Positions 25,101 through 34,789 of a stretch of 64,000 bases of DNA are shown here, in pieces (position 1 is the stretch's first letter; every line of letters starts with the position of its first letter). The stretch lies in the NCBI GenBank assembly GCA_944989445.1, contig CALYLW010000016.1, positions 130,476 through 194,475 on the forward strand, read 5' to 3'. The translations under genes and the position numbers were made by a program. The notes below the pieces were generated by a model, which did no database searches, had not been told where the DNA came from, and saw only the letters and a list, made by a program, of their open reading frames with translations. The DNA comes from Ampullaceana balthica (taxonomy: Eukaryota > Mollusca > Gastropoda > Lymnaeidae).

Positions 25101-28100
25101 CCGAAGAAGTTACCAGATTCCAGCACATAAACTTTGGTGCTGTTTGGCAAGTAGCTGCATGTGTTTGGATGTGGATAGTCAAGGCTTAACCACTGCTTGC
25201 GACATGTTTATGTGAATTATATCAAAACTATATATGACTGAAGCGTAGCATACGCCGCAGACTTACTCATAGATAGTACAAAGAAAAAAAAATGGGGGGG
25301 GGCGGGAGAACAGACACAAAACTGTAGCACTGTAAATGGTTTACTCTTATATATGTTTTCTGTAGGCGTTCTCACAATCCTTGAAATACTGTTGTCAACT
25401 AAATAACTTTAATATGCAGAATATATACAGAAATATAACTTTGAGGTTTCACAACGTGGAGACATCAGCCACAAATTCGCCATTCCTCTCTTACAACTGC
25501 TTTTGCGCGCTTTCTACCCATGTGACCTCTCTTTCACTAATCTCGAGATTATCACGCGACAAGAACGAACAATTGGGAACAACGCGAGTGAACGTTTGGG
25601 GGGGACCGCCGAAACATTTTTGTGAAGTATTTTGACATCGCGACAATTTCTGCCTCGCACCATATACCCCTGAAGTATTCCTGTACTTAGCGTATTGTAG
25701 AGGAGAGCGTATGACTACGTTTCCGTCACTGAGAACAATGGAGAGCTCGTCGCCGAAAATATCCAAATGTTGAAAAACGAATATTACAGTCATGTTGCAA
25801 TGTTGGAGAGCAACAACTTCATCTATGATCTTTTCCCAGAAATATGCAACCGATAGAAACAGACAGTTACCCGATTAAGGAATTGGTATAACATTGAACG
25901 AAGCTTTTTTCCGTAAAAATACATGCTAAGTGGTGTTTTTGTTAGCTAAGAAAGGGGAAAAAGAACATGCTTAAACATTTTTTTTAAATTAAAAGGGCTT
26001 GAGCCTAAGACCTTCAGTGTGTCCAGGCGGATGTAATAACCAACACACTACGAAAGACATGCACTCTGTGAAGAAACAACGAAACTGAATGCAAAAAGCA
26101 TTGCTGGTCTCAAAAATGCCCCACCCCTCCTCTACCTTCGCTTACCAACCGTTAACTGTGATTAGTGGACCCCAGCAAGGGTCATTCGTCATGCTTCTTT
26201 GCACATACGCGTTTATGTGAAATTATATACCGGTATATTGATTTACGCATTCCATATTATCTATCACAATAAACCTGATGGATAAAATGTTGGTAAAGTC
26301 ATGAAATGTGAATACTGTGTGAAAGAGTGAGATTTAAAGTAAGAAATATAAGACTGCATTAGGAACGAGATGCTTGGAGACAGAGGCGTCACTAAGGTTG
26401 GCGTCACCCATTTCGGGAGTTCATGATGTCACCCCTCATGACTTGCCCCATAGACCTCCTCCTAGTCTGTCCATGCTAAATAACGGACACATACATAATT
26501 TCACAAACTGGTTTCATTCCTTGTGAGGGTGTCACCTGGTGTGATCCGAACCCCCTAGTGACGCCTTTTCCTGCCCTTGTAGGCAGCCCTTGTCCTTGAA
26601 ATGAACACAGGCGACGACGATGATTAACTTTTGCTTCCCGTTAACGAAAACGCACACACACACACACACTCACACACATAAACACACAGAGAGAGAGAGA
26701 GAGAAATAAAGAGAGTGCTATAGAACAGAGTAGAGGGGGAGAAGGAGAGAGAGAATGTCAAGTGAATCTGATTAAATGAAATTTTAAAAAAAGAAATGGA
26801 AAAATTACGAATTAAAAGATATGTTACAGACTGCACTGTATATAAGTTATTCTCTAAACCAACGTTTGTCATAACAAGGCTCGACAGCCGCATGCGTACT
26901 ATTATTAACATTGAAAACCTTAGTTTGAAATACATATTATCCAGATTACTTAAAAATTAAAATACTTAAAAAATAAATAAATAAAATAATAATTTTGATC
27001 TGACGTAAGAAAAAGCAAGCTTGCTGGTTAAAATTCTGGAATGAGTAAGCAAAAGACAATATTTTCTACTTTTAGCAAATAAGTTGTCACTTCAACTGAG
27101 GCAAGTAATGCCATCGCTTGGAATATTGATCGTGCTAAACGACCTTACTGAATTATTCCGAAAGAACTTCGCACCACAACTACTAGCTGGTAACCAGATT
27201 TAAACCAAACTTGCTAGCTTAGTGCCTCACGGCAGAATCATAACTGAGATGACCATAATTTATTATAATTAAAATTTTACATATTTAAATAATTGATTGA
27301 GTAACTGTAGCGCATGTATTCCCTTAACATACGGCTAGGTTTAAAACAAAAATGCTTAAATCATTAATAAGACACAAATAACCTTAAAATTAAATTACGA
27401 AGGTTATTTTTCATTGCGAGTGGAATCGTGGCCCTTAGGGGGCCGTCCATGAATGACGTCACTCGATTTTAGCCGATTTATACCCCCTTCCCTCTCGTCA
27501 CACTATGTCACAAAAACTTAAACCCCCCTCCAGTATGCTGCCAAAAAGCTGTCACCCCCCCCTCAAAAGCGATATTTTCTATTCGAAAATGAGCATGTTT
27601 CAAACAACTTTATTGTCATTTTAGTATGCATTTAGTGTACGGCTGCACTCTAATATCGTAACAGGCGTGAATCCATGTAAAACGTCATAAAATAAATAGT
27701 AATAAATCGAATATTTAGGTAGAGCTTTGATTTAAAGTAGCATGTTTTGACGTGACGTCACAGTTCTTAAACTGTCCCCCTCCCCCTCGTCAGATATCGT
27801 CACTAATGTGAGGACCCCCTCCCCCCTAGGTGCGTGACGTCATTTATGGACGACCCCTTAGTGCTTCAATGCGGCTTCGAATTTGTTTTTGGTAATTTTT
27901 TTTTGGCTCTCAGCTACTACAGGTCTGGCCACCCCGGATCTAAACGGGTCGTTAAATAGTTTATTTAAATGGCTTTCAGCTGCTACAGTTCTGGCCACCC
28001 CGGATCTAAACGGGTCGTTAAATAATTTATTTAAATGGCTCTCAGCTGTTTCAGGTCTTGCCACCACTGATCTAACGGGTCGTTAAATATTTTAATTTTA

Positions 28101-28279
28101 AGGCAAGACAAAAACAAAACAACCGAACGGCAACGGATACTCAAAATAATATTTTTCACCAATGGTCAACTGACTGACTTGTGTGAGCTTTTGAGTGTGA
28201 CTTTTTGGTTGGTCAGCAGAGAGATTCTGTAGACACCCATCAGAATTGTGTTTGACGCGTCCACTTGGGTGACATTGAC
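9490..28279 (-). CDS. Gene A: IgGFc-binding-like/EGF type I membrane receptor
   Basis: Reconstructed multi-exon gene. Exons 5' to 3': 28179-28279 (doubtful), 25687-25829, 25002-25184, 24613-24753, 24394-24449, 23944-24054, 22513-22691, 21560-21663, about 20550-20659, about 17590-17769, 17068-17158, 15564-15602, 15039-15065, 13468-13563, 12221-12319, 11695-11783, 10577-10694, 9490-9626. Phases join from 25687-25829 through 21560-21663 and into the next exon, and again from 17068-17158 to 12221-12319. The ectodomain resembles the IgGFc-binding N-terminal domain (TNTTVKLFIT, GDPSLTLLVL, QFGCYLIG blocks). An Asp-rich segment (DRIDNDCDVLVDEE, then NDFDGKIDEDVDG), four EGF-like exons, a transmembrane helix and a short tail follow. 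Such genes are plausible surface binding proteins of blood cells or epithelia; that is inference. No signal-peptide exon was found, and the donors of the exons at 20.6, 17.6 and 11.7 kb are unclear, so the gene is either incompletely read or partly damaged. Confidence 0.72.
10577..10694 (-). CDS. Gene A EGF-like exon
   Basis: Acceptor tttacag, donor gtgagt. Encodes CYACGGNGSCAQNTMAC followed by NSGCRAGYSGHKC, an EGF-like repeat. It is the closest match to the last EGF exons of gene B (47769-47870) and gene C (52665-52763). The frame enters at phase 0 rather than the usual 2-base entry. Confidence 0.85.
11695..11783 (-). CDS. Gene A EGF-like exon beside a minisatellite
   Basis: Acceptor ttgtttcag lies inside the first unit of the 31-bp minisatellite. 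The frame reads CMRTCLHSTCDQFTHVCTHG then CKLGYTDLF. Two donors are possible: gtgtcg after LF, which fits the next exon's phase, or gtaggt 11 bp later, which does not. The end is therefore uncertain. Confidence 0.7.
11778..12025. repeat. 31-bp minisatellite carrying splice acceptors
   Basis: Eight near-identical 31-bp units starting at 11778. On the minus strand each unit contains cattgtttcag/tgtgta, the same acceptor used by the adjoining EGF exon at 11783. The array lies in the intron just upstream of that exon. Confidence 0.85.
12221..12319 (-). CDS. Gene A EGF-like exon
   Basis: Acceptor ccaaag, donor gtgagt, 99 bp with 2-base entry and 1-base exit. Encodes CLYCGGSGYCEKLTGHC then IQGCIVGNAGLKCDK, an EGF-like repeat with conserved cysteine spacing. 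Confidence 0.85.
12785..12945. mobile_element. Diverged TIR element of the GAGGCGTC family
   Basis: Its internal sequence (ccccataggtctcctcc, the agtctg block, ccttgtgatggtgtcaccc) matches elements at 26383-26566 and 49805-50003, whose ends are clear inverted repeats. Here the ends are eroded. Confidence 0.5.
13468..13563 (-). CDS. Gene A first EGF-like exon
   Basis: Acceptor tgtttcag, donor gtgagt, 96 bp. Reads TTPIASNCNPDTGKCFFTCD then TRGMYGYNCTR. It joins in frame to the microexon upstream (phase 1 exit to 2-base entry). The CxPxTGxC and GxYGxNC spacing is typical of EGF/laminin-like repeats. Confidence 0.82.
14190..14485 (-). mobile_element. tRNA-derived SINE
   Basis: On the minus strand the head starts at 14485 with an A-box-like block (ggtggtcgagtgg) and, about 35 bp on, a B box (ggttcgaatcc). 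The tail, ending near the tatacagac block, is shared with the copy at 63355-63660. It lies in a gene A intron. Confidence 0.7.
15039..15065 (-). CDS. Gene A 27-bp microexon
   Basis: Flanked by attctacag and gtaata. Twenty-seven bases give GEIIDTHSTG when joined to both neighbours. Entry and exit phases fit exactly (2 bases in, 1 out), which supports such a small exon. Confidence 0.68.
15070..15215. repeat. A-rich simple repeat
   Basis: Runs of A broken by single C bases (caaaaaaaa units), located just 5' of the microexon in the sense of gene A transcription, so it reads as a long pyrimidine tract in the transcript. Confidence 0.8.
15564..15602 (-). CDS. Gene A acidic-motif exon, second half
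   Basis: Acceptor ctcacag, donor gtaaat, 39 bp in phase. Reads NDFDGKIDEDVDG, the second Dx-Dx-DG loop of an Asp-rich, probably calcium-binding motif continued from 17068-17158. Confidence 0.8.
16053..17045. repeat. 40-bp minisatellite, about 25 units
   Basis: Tandem units of 40 bp (cccacatacagcagtctaca plus gtgttgtggtctagtaatgg) with few substitutions. It starts about 20 bp beyond the donor of the gene A exon at 17068-17158, inside the intron. Confidence 0.95.
17068..17158 (-). CDS. Gene A acidic-motif exon, first half
   Basis: Acceptor tctctgcag, donor gtgggt, 91 bp. Reads PPCQPTDVVVADRIDNDCDV then LVDEEVEDGI. The DRIDNDCDxxxDEE block recurs in invertebrate secreted proteins and looks like a calcium-binding Asp loop. 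Joined to the next exon it gives two linked loops. Confidence 0.82.
17350..17600. repeat. Degenerate 16-17-bp tandem repeat
   Basis: Diverged copies of aatctaacattccagc and relatives. It abuts the 3' end of the gene A exon at 17769 and may have destroyed or displaced its donor. Confidence 0.75.
17590..17769 (-). CDS. Gene A ectodomain exon (FGCYLxG block)
   Basis: Acceptor ggtatttacag. Reads LNYDKVLGKPSWYTGCLLIA, then VVYLDNKEQFGCYLIG and GVGYMTHLG. It matches the complete gene C exon at 63793-63985 ([16 protein letters not shown]) in entry phase and layout, the end of the IgGFc-binding-like domain. I cannot place a clean phase-0 donor; a stop follows near 17580. Confidence 0.75.
17760..18520. 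repeat. 31-bp minisatellite with acceptor-like units
   Basis: Roughly 24 units of about 31 bp (caatctgtaaataccaagcc, agaactttgtt). On the minus strand each unit reads tggtatttacag/attgaac, the very acceptor and first bases of the gene A exon starting at 17769. Confidence 0.9.
18549..18960. mobile_element. Fold-back element, about 410 bp
   Basis: The first and last about 150 bp are near-perfect inverted copies (for example tttacatatagaaagtgcac on the left against gtactttctatatgtaaat on the right), with a short unrelated centre. No coding capacity. It lies next to the minisatellite in a gene A intron. Confidence 0.85.
19131..19189. repeat. TA dinucleotide microsatellite
   Basis: About 29 uninterrupted TA units. 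Confidence 0.95.
19195..19295 (-). repeat. Possible tRNA-like repeat
   Basis: On the minus strand a TGGTCGAATTG block is followed after about 35 bp by GGTTTAATTTTC, which resemble weak A and B boxes. No convincing cloverleaf; low confidence. Confidence 0.25.
19783..20223 (-). repeat. Dispersed repeat family R1, full copy (reverse)
   Basis: Bounded by aaatcctttat on the left and ataaaggattt on the right, which are inverted copies of each other. Internal blocks gttaactcgtggcgtctg, agctagcgagctgaaa and tagttatgtctcgtat match the 58.0 and 58.8 kb copies in reverse. Short TIRs and no coding suggest a MITE-like element. Confidence 0.75.
20550..20659 (-). CDS. Gene A ectodomain exon
   Basis: Acceptor ccgttttcag. 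The frame continues exactly from 21560-21663 and reads SDVSITDIAETQYLYLLVRH then GLQDV. It aligns in place and phase with the gene B exon 44902-45006 (DINIKLLLLIVINIV). The donor end is uncertain: no GT fits the next exon's phase. Confidence 0.62.
21560..21663 (-). CDS. Gene A ectodomain exon (GDPSL block)
   Basis: Acceptor ccttcag, donor gtaaag, 104 bp. Reads QPSACRDASPDSSIGDPSLT then LLVLTELVYTAYYF. The GDPSLT motif is shared with gene B at 44.5 kb (GDPSLTQIMP) and is typical of the later part of the IgGFc-binding domain. Confidence 0.8.
22513..22691 (-). CDS. Gene A ectodomain exon (NTTV block)
   Basis: Acceptor catcatcag, donor gtgaga, 179 bp with consistent phase. Reads EMLMPANPFGLEYIMIGLRQ, then FVMSIQTNTTVKLFITD and EIYLPFEGSFKS. 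This corresponds to the E(Q)LxPxxxWGxEYI to NTTVxI core of IgGFc-binding domains. The homologue in gene B is 42392-42506. Confidence 0.87.
23504..23691. mobile_element. hAT-like MITE
   Basis: Inverted ends CAGGGGTGTAGT and ACTACACCACTG, flanked by tcagtaag and tcataaag, a 6 of 8 match fitting an old 8-bp target duplication. 188 bp, non-coding. Confidence 0.65.
23944..24054 (-). CDS. Gene A ectodomain exon (PVGVISG block)
   Basis: Acceptor atatcag, donor gtgaca, 111 bp. Reads GTKVTSQSPVGVISGDCFTH then GLCDKKVVPSEIAAG. The GTKVxSxxPVGVISG motif is the hallmark S/NKPxxVxSG block of the IgGFc-binding family. Gene B 41813-41935 is its direct counterpart. Confidence 0.9.
24394..24449 (-). CDS. Gene A ectodomain exon (56 bp)
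   Basis: Acceptor cccaccag, donor gtgaga. Reads LTSVTFDFCTDVNPSGITG. Its 56-bp length and both phases are identical to the gene B exon 40833-40888. Confidence 0.87.
24613..24753 (-). CDS. Gene A ectodomain exon (QVVS block)
   Basis: Acceptor atttctag, donor gtaaat, 141 bp. Reads YKPIFQVVSDEDTEIKVTFH, then KTYKDGDIISEPLP. It aligns with gene B 40004-40141 (GPSFIQVVSIVST), which is one codon shorter. Confidence 0.85.
25002..25184 (-). CDS. Gene A ectodomain exon
   Basis: Acceptor gtggttaag, donor gtgagt, 183 bp. Reads YPHPNTCSYLPNSTKVYVLE, then VSFWGKLYYIMSF. It joins in frame to 24613-24753. I do not find its counterpart in gene B. Confidence 0.8.
25238..25335 (-). mobile_element. Helitron-like remnant
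   Basis: The hairpin-forming block aagcgtagcatacgccgc and the following gcagacttactcat match the elements near 54.8 and 54.9 kb. A G run follows near 25293. Confidence 0.45.
25687..25829 (-). CDS. Gene A ectodomain exon, 5' region
   Basis: Donor gtacag fits the phase of the next exon. Reads DEVVALQHCNMTVIFVFQHL, then LSIVLSDGNVVIRSPLQYA. The acceptor could be at 25829 or 25822; both keep the frame. The beta-rich pattern suits the start of the domain. Confidence 0.62.
26383..26566. mobile_element. GAGGCGTC-family TIR element
   Basis: Inverted ends gaggcgtcactaagg and ccctagtgacgcc. Internal sequence matches 49805-50003 and 12785-12945. 184 bp, non-coding. Confidence 0.75.
26649..26755. repeat. 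CA and GA microsatellites
   Basis: A CA run at about 26652-26683 is followed by GA runs to about 26755. Confidence 0.9.
27438..27857. mobile_element. TIR element with TTA target duplication
   Basis: Ends GGGGGCCGTCCATGAATGAC and GTCATTTATGGACGACCCC are inverted repeats, each flanked by TTA (27435-27437, 27858-27860). A 3-bp TTA duplication and G-rich ends point to the PIF/Harbinger group. 420 bp with C-rich interior, no transposase. Confidence 0.8.
27904..28090. repeat. Triplicated 66-bp repeat
   Basis: Three direct copies of a unit with ctctcagctactacaggtct, ggccaccccggatctaaacg and ggtcgttaaat. Short ORFs on both strands here only reflect the repeat. Confidence 0.85.
28179..28279 (-). CDS. 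Possible first detected exon of gene A
   Basis: Acceptor cttgtcag, donor gtcagt. Reads VNVTQVDASNTILMGVYRIS then LLTNQKVTLKSSH, similar in style to gene B 37484-37602 and 37765-37842 (VNVTSESGTE). Phase to the next exon is not proven. Confidence 0.4.
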
Positions 28280-28286
28280 CTGACAA

Positions 28287-30380
28287 GGGCAGAGGTTAAA
28301 ACTTTTAGATATCGATCGCTCCATGCCTTCTAATTATGACTTATTTCATGTACTTTAAAAATATCAAGTTAAACTCACTTTCTAAATATTTTAACAAGAA
28401 ACTCGACGTGGGACGCTTCTAAAACATTCTGTTAATAAAGTTCTAATGAAGACCTTTCTCACTCAGTTGAAATAATATTATATCAAATTACGAAAAATCT
28501 ATTTCAATGTTAAAAATATATTATAAAACACACGAAAAAACATTGTAAATTCAGACCGTTGAGGATGTAGATGAATGTCCTATGATTTGAACCTCAACTT
28601 TTTAAGATTCCTTCGACATTATTGGGAACGCTAATACGTAACGCGTTTTTCTGTGAACTGAAACAAGGCGGGTTTGTTTGTCAAAAATGAAAGTCAAGAA
28701 ATTTAAATACTAATTATAATGGCCGAAGTAGTTTGGAATTTTACTATTTGATACCTAAAATAAAGTATGAGTTATGGGAATTATATATATAACTTTAACT
28801 TATAAAAAAAATATTATTGTTGAACAGAGCAAATTACTATAAATTATATTCAGTTTTTTTTAATTTATAATAGAAGATAACAAAAATACATATTCATATG
28901 ATTTATAATAGTCTGAAAGATTTTCAAAGTTAGTATTGATACTATGTAATAAATAGCCCTCAACACTAAAACCTTTGAACTTGTACTTGAAATAATAAAG
29001 TATGACATTTTATTAGAGGATATTCCTTCTTTGAATAAACAATGAGGAAATCTAAAAAAAACAATAACATACTAAAAAATTACCGGTAATGGAAGATGCA
29101 CAAGTGAATATACAAATCGTATTCCGAAGTATCAGATTTAAAAGCCTCAAAACGCACATATCACTTCTGTCTTCAATGACTGTCACATATCACTTCTGTC
29201 TTCAAATTTGTGCGATGTAATTTGTGTCAATACTGTAGAAACTGCAGACTGTAGATAATTTACTGTAGTGTAGAGAAAAAGCTGAGAAATAATGACGATA
29301 ATTTATTCTAAAATTATAACAAATTGTACATGTTTCATACTACGAAAAGTGAATTGAGAGTTAAATGCTTGACATTACGACCAAAAGTTGCCAGATTTAA
29401 TTAAGGTGCTATTAAGATTTTTTTTTACAGTAATACATATTACAGCCGGGATTTATTGATGAATTCACTTTTTTAATAATATCTGACATCTTTCTTTTTT
29501 TTTCATGTCCTTTCAAGAAATGTGCTTAATGGTGTAGACACATTGTAACACAAGAGAAAGTAGCAGTGATAATAACGGTTATGGAAAGAAAATGTTTGAA
29601 AATAACTGACTTCGTTTCGAATAAACTTTAAACATAGAGTTATGGTTGGGAAATGTTTGCTTTCTGGGCTCGAAAAACTGACATTTCATCTTTTCTTTAT
29701 TAATCTGATATTTTTTTTTAAATCTCTCATCTGTATTCACCTGTATTTACGGTCCCTATTTAAAACAGACAATTTAAGTATGAGGTAACACTTTAACTTT
29801 TTAGAAATGGTGCACATTATGAGTGAAACTCATACGGTAAAATGATGCAGGTAAAATAGTTTTTTTCTTACAAGGAAATTGCCATTTTATTTTGTCAAAA
29901 TAAATAAAATTCTTGTCAAAAATGTGTTTTGTTTCTAATTTCTCCTCCTATTAACTATGAGAATAAAACAAGTTGTCAAATCATTTGCCATTTTCCAAAT
30001 GAAGCGTAGGCGTCAATAATATGTTTTGTTTCTCTGTTACGACTTTTTACCGAAATATAAATAAAAAAATAATAAAGATGTAACAAAGCTCAGCCCTTTT
30101 ATTAGCAATTTAGTATAAATGTTTAGATTTTTTTTAGTAACTATTTTTTTGGCCAGTTTAATGCTTTTATTTATTTACTTTTTTTTAAAATTCACTTGTG
30201 CTATATCTCAAGCTGGAAAGGAAAGACCATTTGTGCACAGATCAGCACCGAGTGTGAAATACTTTCAGTTTCTTTATAAAATTCCTTAAACTCTTGCAAG
30301 AAAAGATTAATTTCTCAAATAGCAATCAATATAATCATAAATAAATTTAAAAAGGTAATTTTGAATAGACATTGAGGTAA
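28287..30380. other. AT-rich stretch 5' of gene A
   Basis: No exon or transposon recognised. A signal-peptide exon and promoter for gene A should lie here or in the next few kilobases, but I could not find them. Confidence 0.4.
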
Positions 30381-30639
30381 ATATATATATACGAGAGCAA
30401 TGCCCGTGCGATGCTACGGGTAGGCACAATGAAAATAACTTTATTTGGATTTGAGTTTCACATTCCCCTTAATAATGAGTGTAAACGTATCAGGAAATTA
30501 GGGTAGTCATAAATAAAACCCCTTCTTTATAAAAATCACGATATGTCTGTCTAGAAAATAGAGAGTATGATGTGTTCTAATGTTATGTTTGTGTAACTGT
30601 GGTTATGGAAGAATGCCGTAAATCTGTGATGCCATATGT

Positions 30640-32460
30640 GTTTTCTGTACTGTGAAAGTATTTTTTAAGCTTATAGTTTGTTGTTTCTTGTTTATAGAGT
30701 CTGGTATTATGTTTAGTTTTATTGCTTTGTCTATATCTACCTTGTGTATTGTGCCTGCTTTTATGAATTGTTGGAGTGTGTTTTTAGTTTGTAAAATTGT
30801 ATTGCATGTGAGATATAAATGTTGTTCTGTCTCATCAGCTCCTGGCCTACAGAGTGGACAGCCTATTCTTGCACCTCTGTCTTTATAATTTCTTGATGAG
30901 ACTGGTGTTGTATTGTAAATTAGTCTGTATGTTATTTCTTTTTCTTTATTTGATATTTCTTTGATATGTGTATTTTTAAAAGTTTCCTCGGTGTTTTTAA
31001 CTCCATAAACTTGTGTCCATTTAATTCTATTGTTTAGAGGTGTTGCTTGTCTTTTTATTAAATGTGTATATATTTCTTTGGTTGTTTTGTGTACTACTTA
31101 TTCATTACCTTTTATTGCTTTGATGCATGCTGTATGAAATTGTGATTGATTTCTACCCATGTAATTTTCAGTGATGTTATCAATTGCTATTAAATGTCCT
31201 ATTCTGATTCCTAAGTAATAATGTGTGAATGTATTTTCTGATCTTTTTTTAATGGCTTGTCCTTTACATTTTATTCTGAGTTCTTGTATTTTTGTTTGTA
31301 TGTCTTGCAAGTTTATTCCTCTATTTAGCTTAGATTGTATTAGTGTTGTTTGTTTGATATTGTGTATTGTTCCTTGGAATATGTATTTAGTTATGTGTGA
31401 GTTAATTTCTTATAAAATTATCGGTGGGGGTTCCCATATTGTTCCTGTATATATTGTTTTGGGGATGACATATGTGTTTATAATTGTGCTCCTTCCAAAA
31501 ATTGTCTGTGCTGTGTATTTGTTTTTGTCAATAATTTATTTAATTGAATGTTCAATATCCCTCCATATTTCATTGTTTGTCTGTGTTTGATTATTGGAAT
31601 AAAAGATCCCATAAATTATAAGACTCTCCTTTCTAATTATGCCTAAGGGGAAATCTAGTCTATCTTGCCACCTACCTATCCCCATAATTTCAGATTTGTT
31701 TACATTATTCTTGGACCCACTACCTTTTCCAAAATCTTGAAAAATTGAAATTATTTTGTGAATTGACCTATCATTTGTGGGGAAAAATACCGTGTCATCT
31801 GCATAAGCAATCACTTTAATATCTCTGGCTCCAGGGATCCCTATTCCTGTAATGTTTTTCTCCATTCTGATTTTCTCTATAAGTGGTTCAAAGGATAAAA
31901 TATATAGATAAGGGGATAAAAGACACCCTTGTCTAACTGATCTTTTAATTGCAATGTTTTTTTTTAAATTATATTATTTATTATCAGTTTGCTGATAGGC
32001 GTTCTGTATAGAATTTTAACCCAATTACAAAAATACTCCCCTAATTTATTGTGTTGTAATATCTTGTGAATGTATGCATGGTCTACCCTGTCAAATGCTT
32101 TTTCCTGGTCTAGTGATAATATGCATGTTTGAATTTGTTTTTCACTTGTATATTGAATAATGTCTCTGATTAAATGATTGTGGTTGTTGATGTCCCTGCC
32201 TTTAATGCTGCATTGTTGATTGACATGAATGAGAGTATTTAAATGTGGTTTTAGTTTATTGGCTAATGTTTTAGTAAGAATTTTATAATCTGTGTTGAGT
32301 AATGATATGGGCCTGTAATTTATAAGTTGTGTTTTGTCTGTGTCTTTCTTTGGTAGAAGTGTGATGTATGAAGTGTTCATTGAATTTGGTAGTTCCATGT
32401 TGTTGTAAGCTTCTTCTAAAGTTGCATGTAATATTGGGCCCAGTGTTGTAAAAAAGAAGT
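30640..32460 (-). pseudogene. LINE fragment with reverse transcriptase
   Basis: 5'-truncated non-LTR retrotransposon. The stretch at 31964-32398 carries fingers/palm motifs (ITLLPKKDTDKTQLINYRPI then SLLN; LSLDQEKAFDRVDH). The stretch at 31536-31936 carries VRQGCLLSPYLYILSFEPLI and the catalytic AYADDT box at about 31792-31808. Near 30.80-30.87 kb a zinc-knuckle block CPLCRPGADETEQHL precedes the 3' end. Frames are broken at a T run near 31960 and elsewhere. The motif style fits the L1/Tx1 side of LINEs; clade is a guess. Not functional. Confidence 0.85.
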
Positions 32461-34150
32461 TGTAAAACTCTGATTAAGAAGAATTAGTTATTATTTAAGC
32501 AAGATAATATTTATTTGAATATGTATGCTTAGTGGAGGGTGGAAATATGGTTTATGGGTTTAATATACGCATCTTCTTTTCACACGAATATTAACATAAA
32601 AACTAATTTTTTTTTAAAATTCATAGAGATTGACTTTCTAATAAAGTATGTCATTTTGAAAGGACGTCCCACTCTTTTCTTCTAGTATTAACAAAGCAAT
32701 AAATTGGAAGATACTTGTTCCACTAAACAAAATGATTACTTTTCGTTGTATTTGTATTTAAGACTTTTTTCATTGTAGCTTTTTTTAGCTTATTAAATGA
32801 CACATTTGGTAATGGTCTTTTGACATATTTGGTAATGGTCTTAATATATAACATATATTTGTAGGCATTTGATATTAAATCAGAATAATTTAAATAGAAT
32901 TTGTTCAAGAAAGTGTATACAGCTTAAAAGAAAACTGCCATTTAGTAAGCCACATGAGCTGCCTTTGAAATCAGTCTTTATACAAAACTTTATCCTCGTT
33001 GCATAATATTGCTCAAATAAAATCAAGCTGTTATGACTAAATATCAGTTGCTGTTAGTGTATTTTTTCGCTTGAGCACGCACTTTCTGATGCTAGAACCT
33101 ATATATGAATCGTAATACCCATGATATGTCTTTACACTAAATATATGTATACCTTAAAGAACCGTACAGTTTATACCCGAAGTGTGTGCCACCCAACTCA
33201 TAAAAAGCATATTATTTATGTGAATTTTGATGCTTAAGTAAGGTGTGCATGGGTTTTATTTGTTTTAAAAAAACATTTTGAATCGCAATGTCTGGGCTTA
33301 AAATTTACCCTGCTGATTTAGTTTAGTATATGCAAAAGTATAAAAACATTTGCTAAGCTATAGTGTTTATGTCATCCAGGGTTGGGCGATATTATTGACC
33401 AATAAATGGTACATTTCAAAAGGTCATAAAGTTTTACTCAATATAAAAATAGCTGTTCCACTTATTACCCACACTCATTGGTCCGTGCATATAACTCCTA
33501 TATATAATCCATTTTCGTCTATAACAGTACCGACTTTTTTTTCCATTCATTCTATTTCCTTGGGGCAGTTTATGGAGCAATCTTTCCAGAAAAAAAAATC
33601 GTGTAAACTATTTAAGCACCGAAGGAAAATAAATATTACCACCTAAGAATCAATTGGCATTGCTTTCATCACTAATCACTTGCTTTATGCATTTTTTAAT
33701 TTATAAATATAACTTACCTAGCATGTTTAACTTAATTTATGCAAAAAGAAAATTAACAGTGGCTAAGCTATAGAGTTTGGTATCTGGTTTCACTCATGTG
33801 CTTTCTTTCTCTAATGCATTGAAGACATTGTTAGTATTTGATTATTTATAACTGACTTTTAAAATGTCAAATACATTAAGTATTTAAATTTAAGCATATA
33901 TGAGGATATTACGAAAAGTTGTAAAATGATACTGTGTATTTGATAATAAACAAAATAATAGTATATCAATATAAATATTGCTAAAATATTATACTAAAGA
34001 AAACAGTGACCGTGGTTTGTAAACAGAACGTTAGGTAAATTAACGTTGAACATAAATGTAGACTGTTGGAGAAAGATTAAAGCAAATAAATTTTTCGAAC
34101 GGCTGGATGACATACATCTCGAAAATACATAAAGAAAACAGCGTAAAGAT
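32461..34150. other. AT-rich stretch between LINE and Helitron region
   Basis: No exon or repeat recognised apart from AT-rich simple sequence. Confidence 0.4.
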
Positions 34151-34419
34151 GTAATTTGCAAATATATATTAATTATTTAAAATTTAAAAAAAAAGATATA
34201 CGTAATCTTGTTAGAGGCGCAACATTACCACACATAAAAATAAACCGTTTCATCACATTTAGTTCACAACATAGACACACACACACTCACTTTATTCACA
34301 CACTTGCACACACAAACATAAACACACAAACAGATAGTGCCATTAAAAAAAAATCACATTTCATTGAAATAACCGCGGCTCTTGTTACTTTGTTTCCATT
34401 TTACAAATTAATATGAGCT

Positions 34420-34742
<323 letters not shown>

Positions 34743-34789
34743 TAAGACGCATTTGTTGTCTGTCTGTCTGTCTGTTCCCTAATAACTGG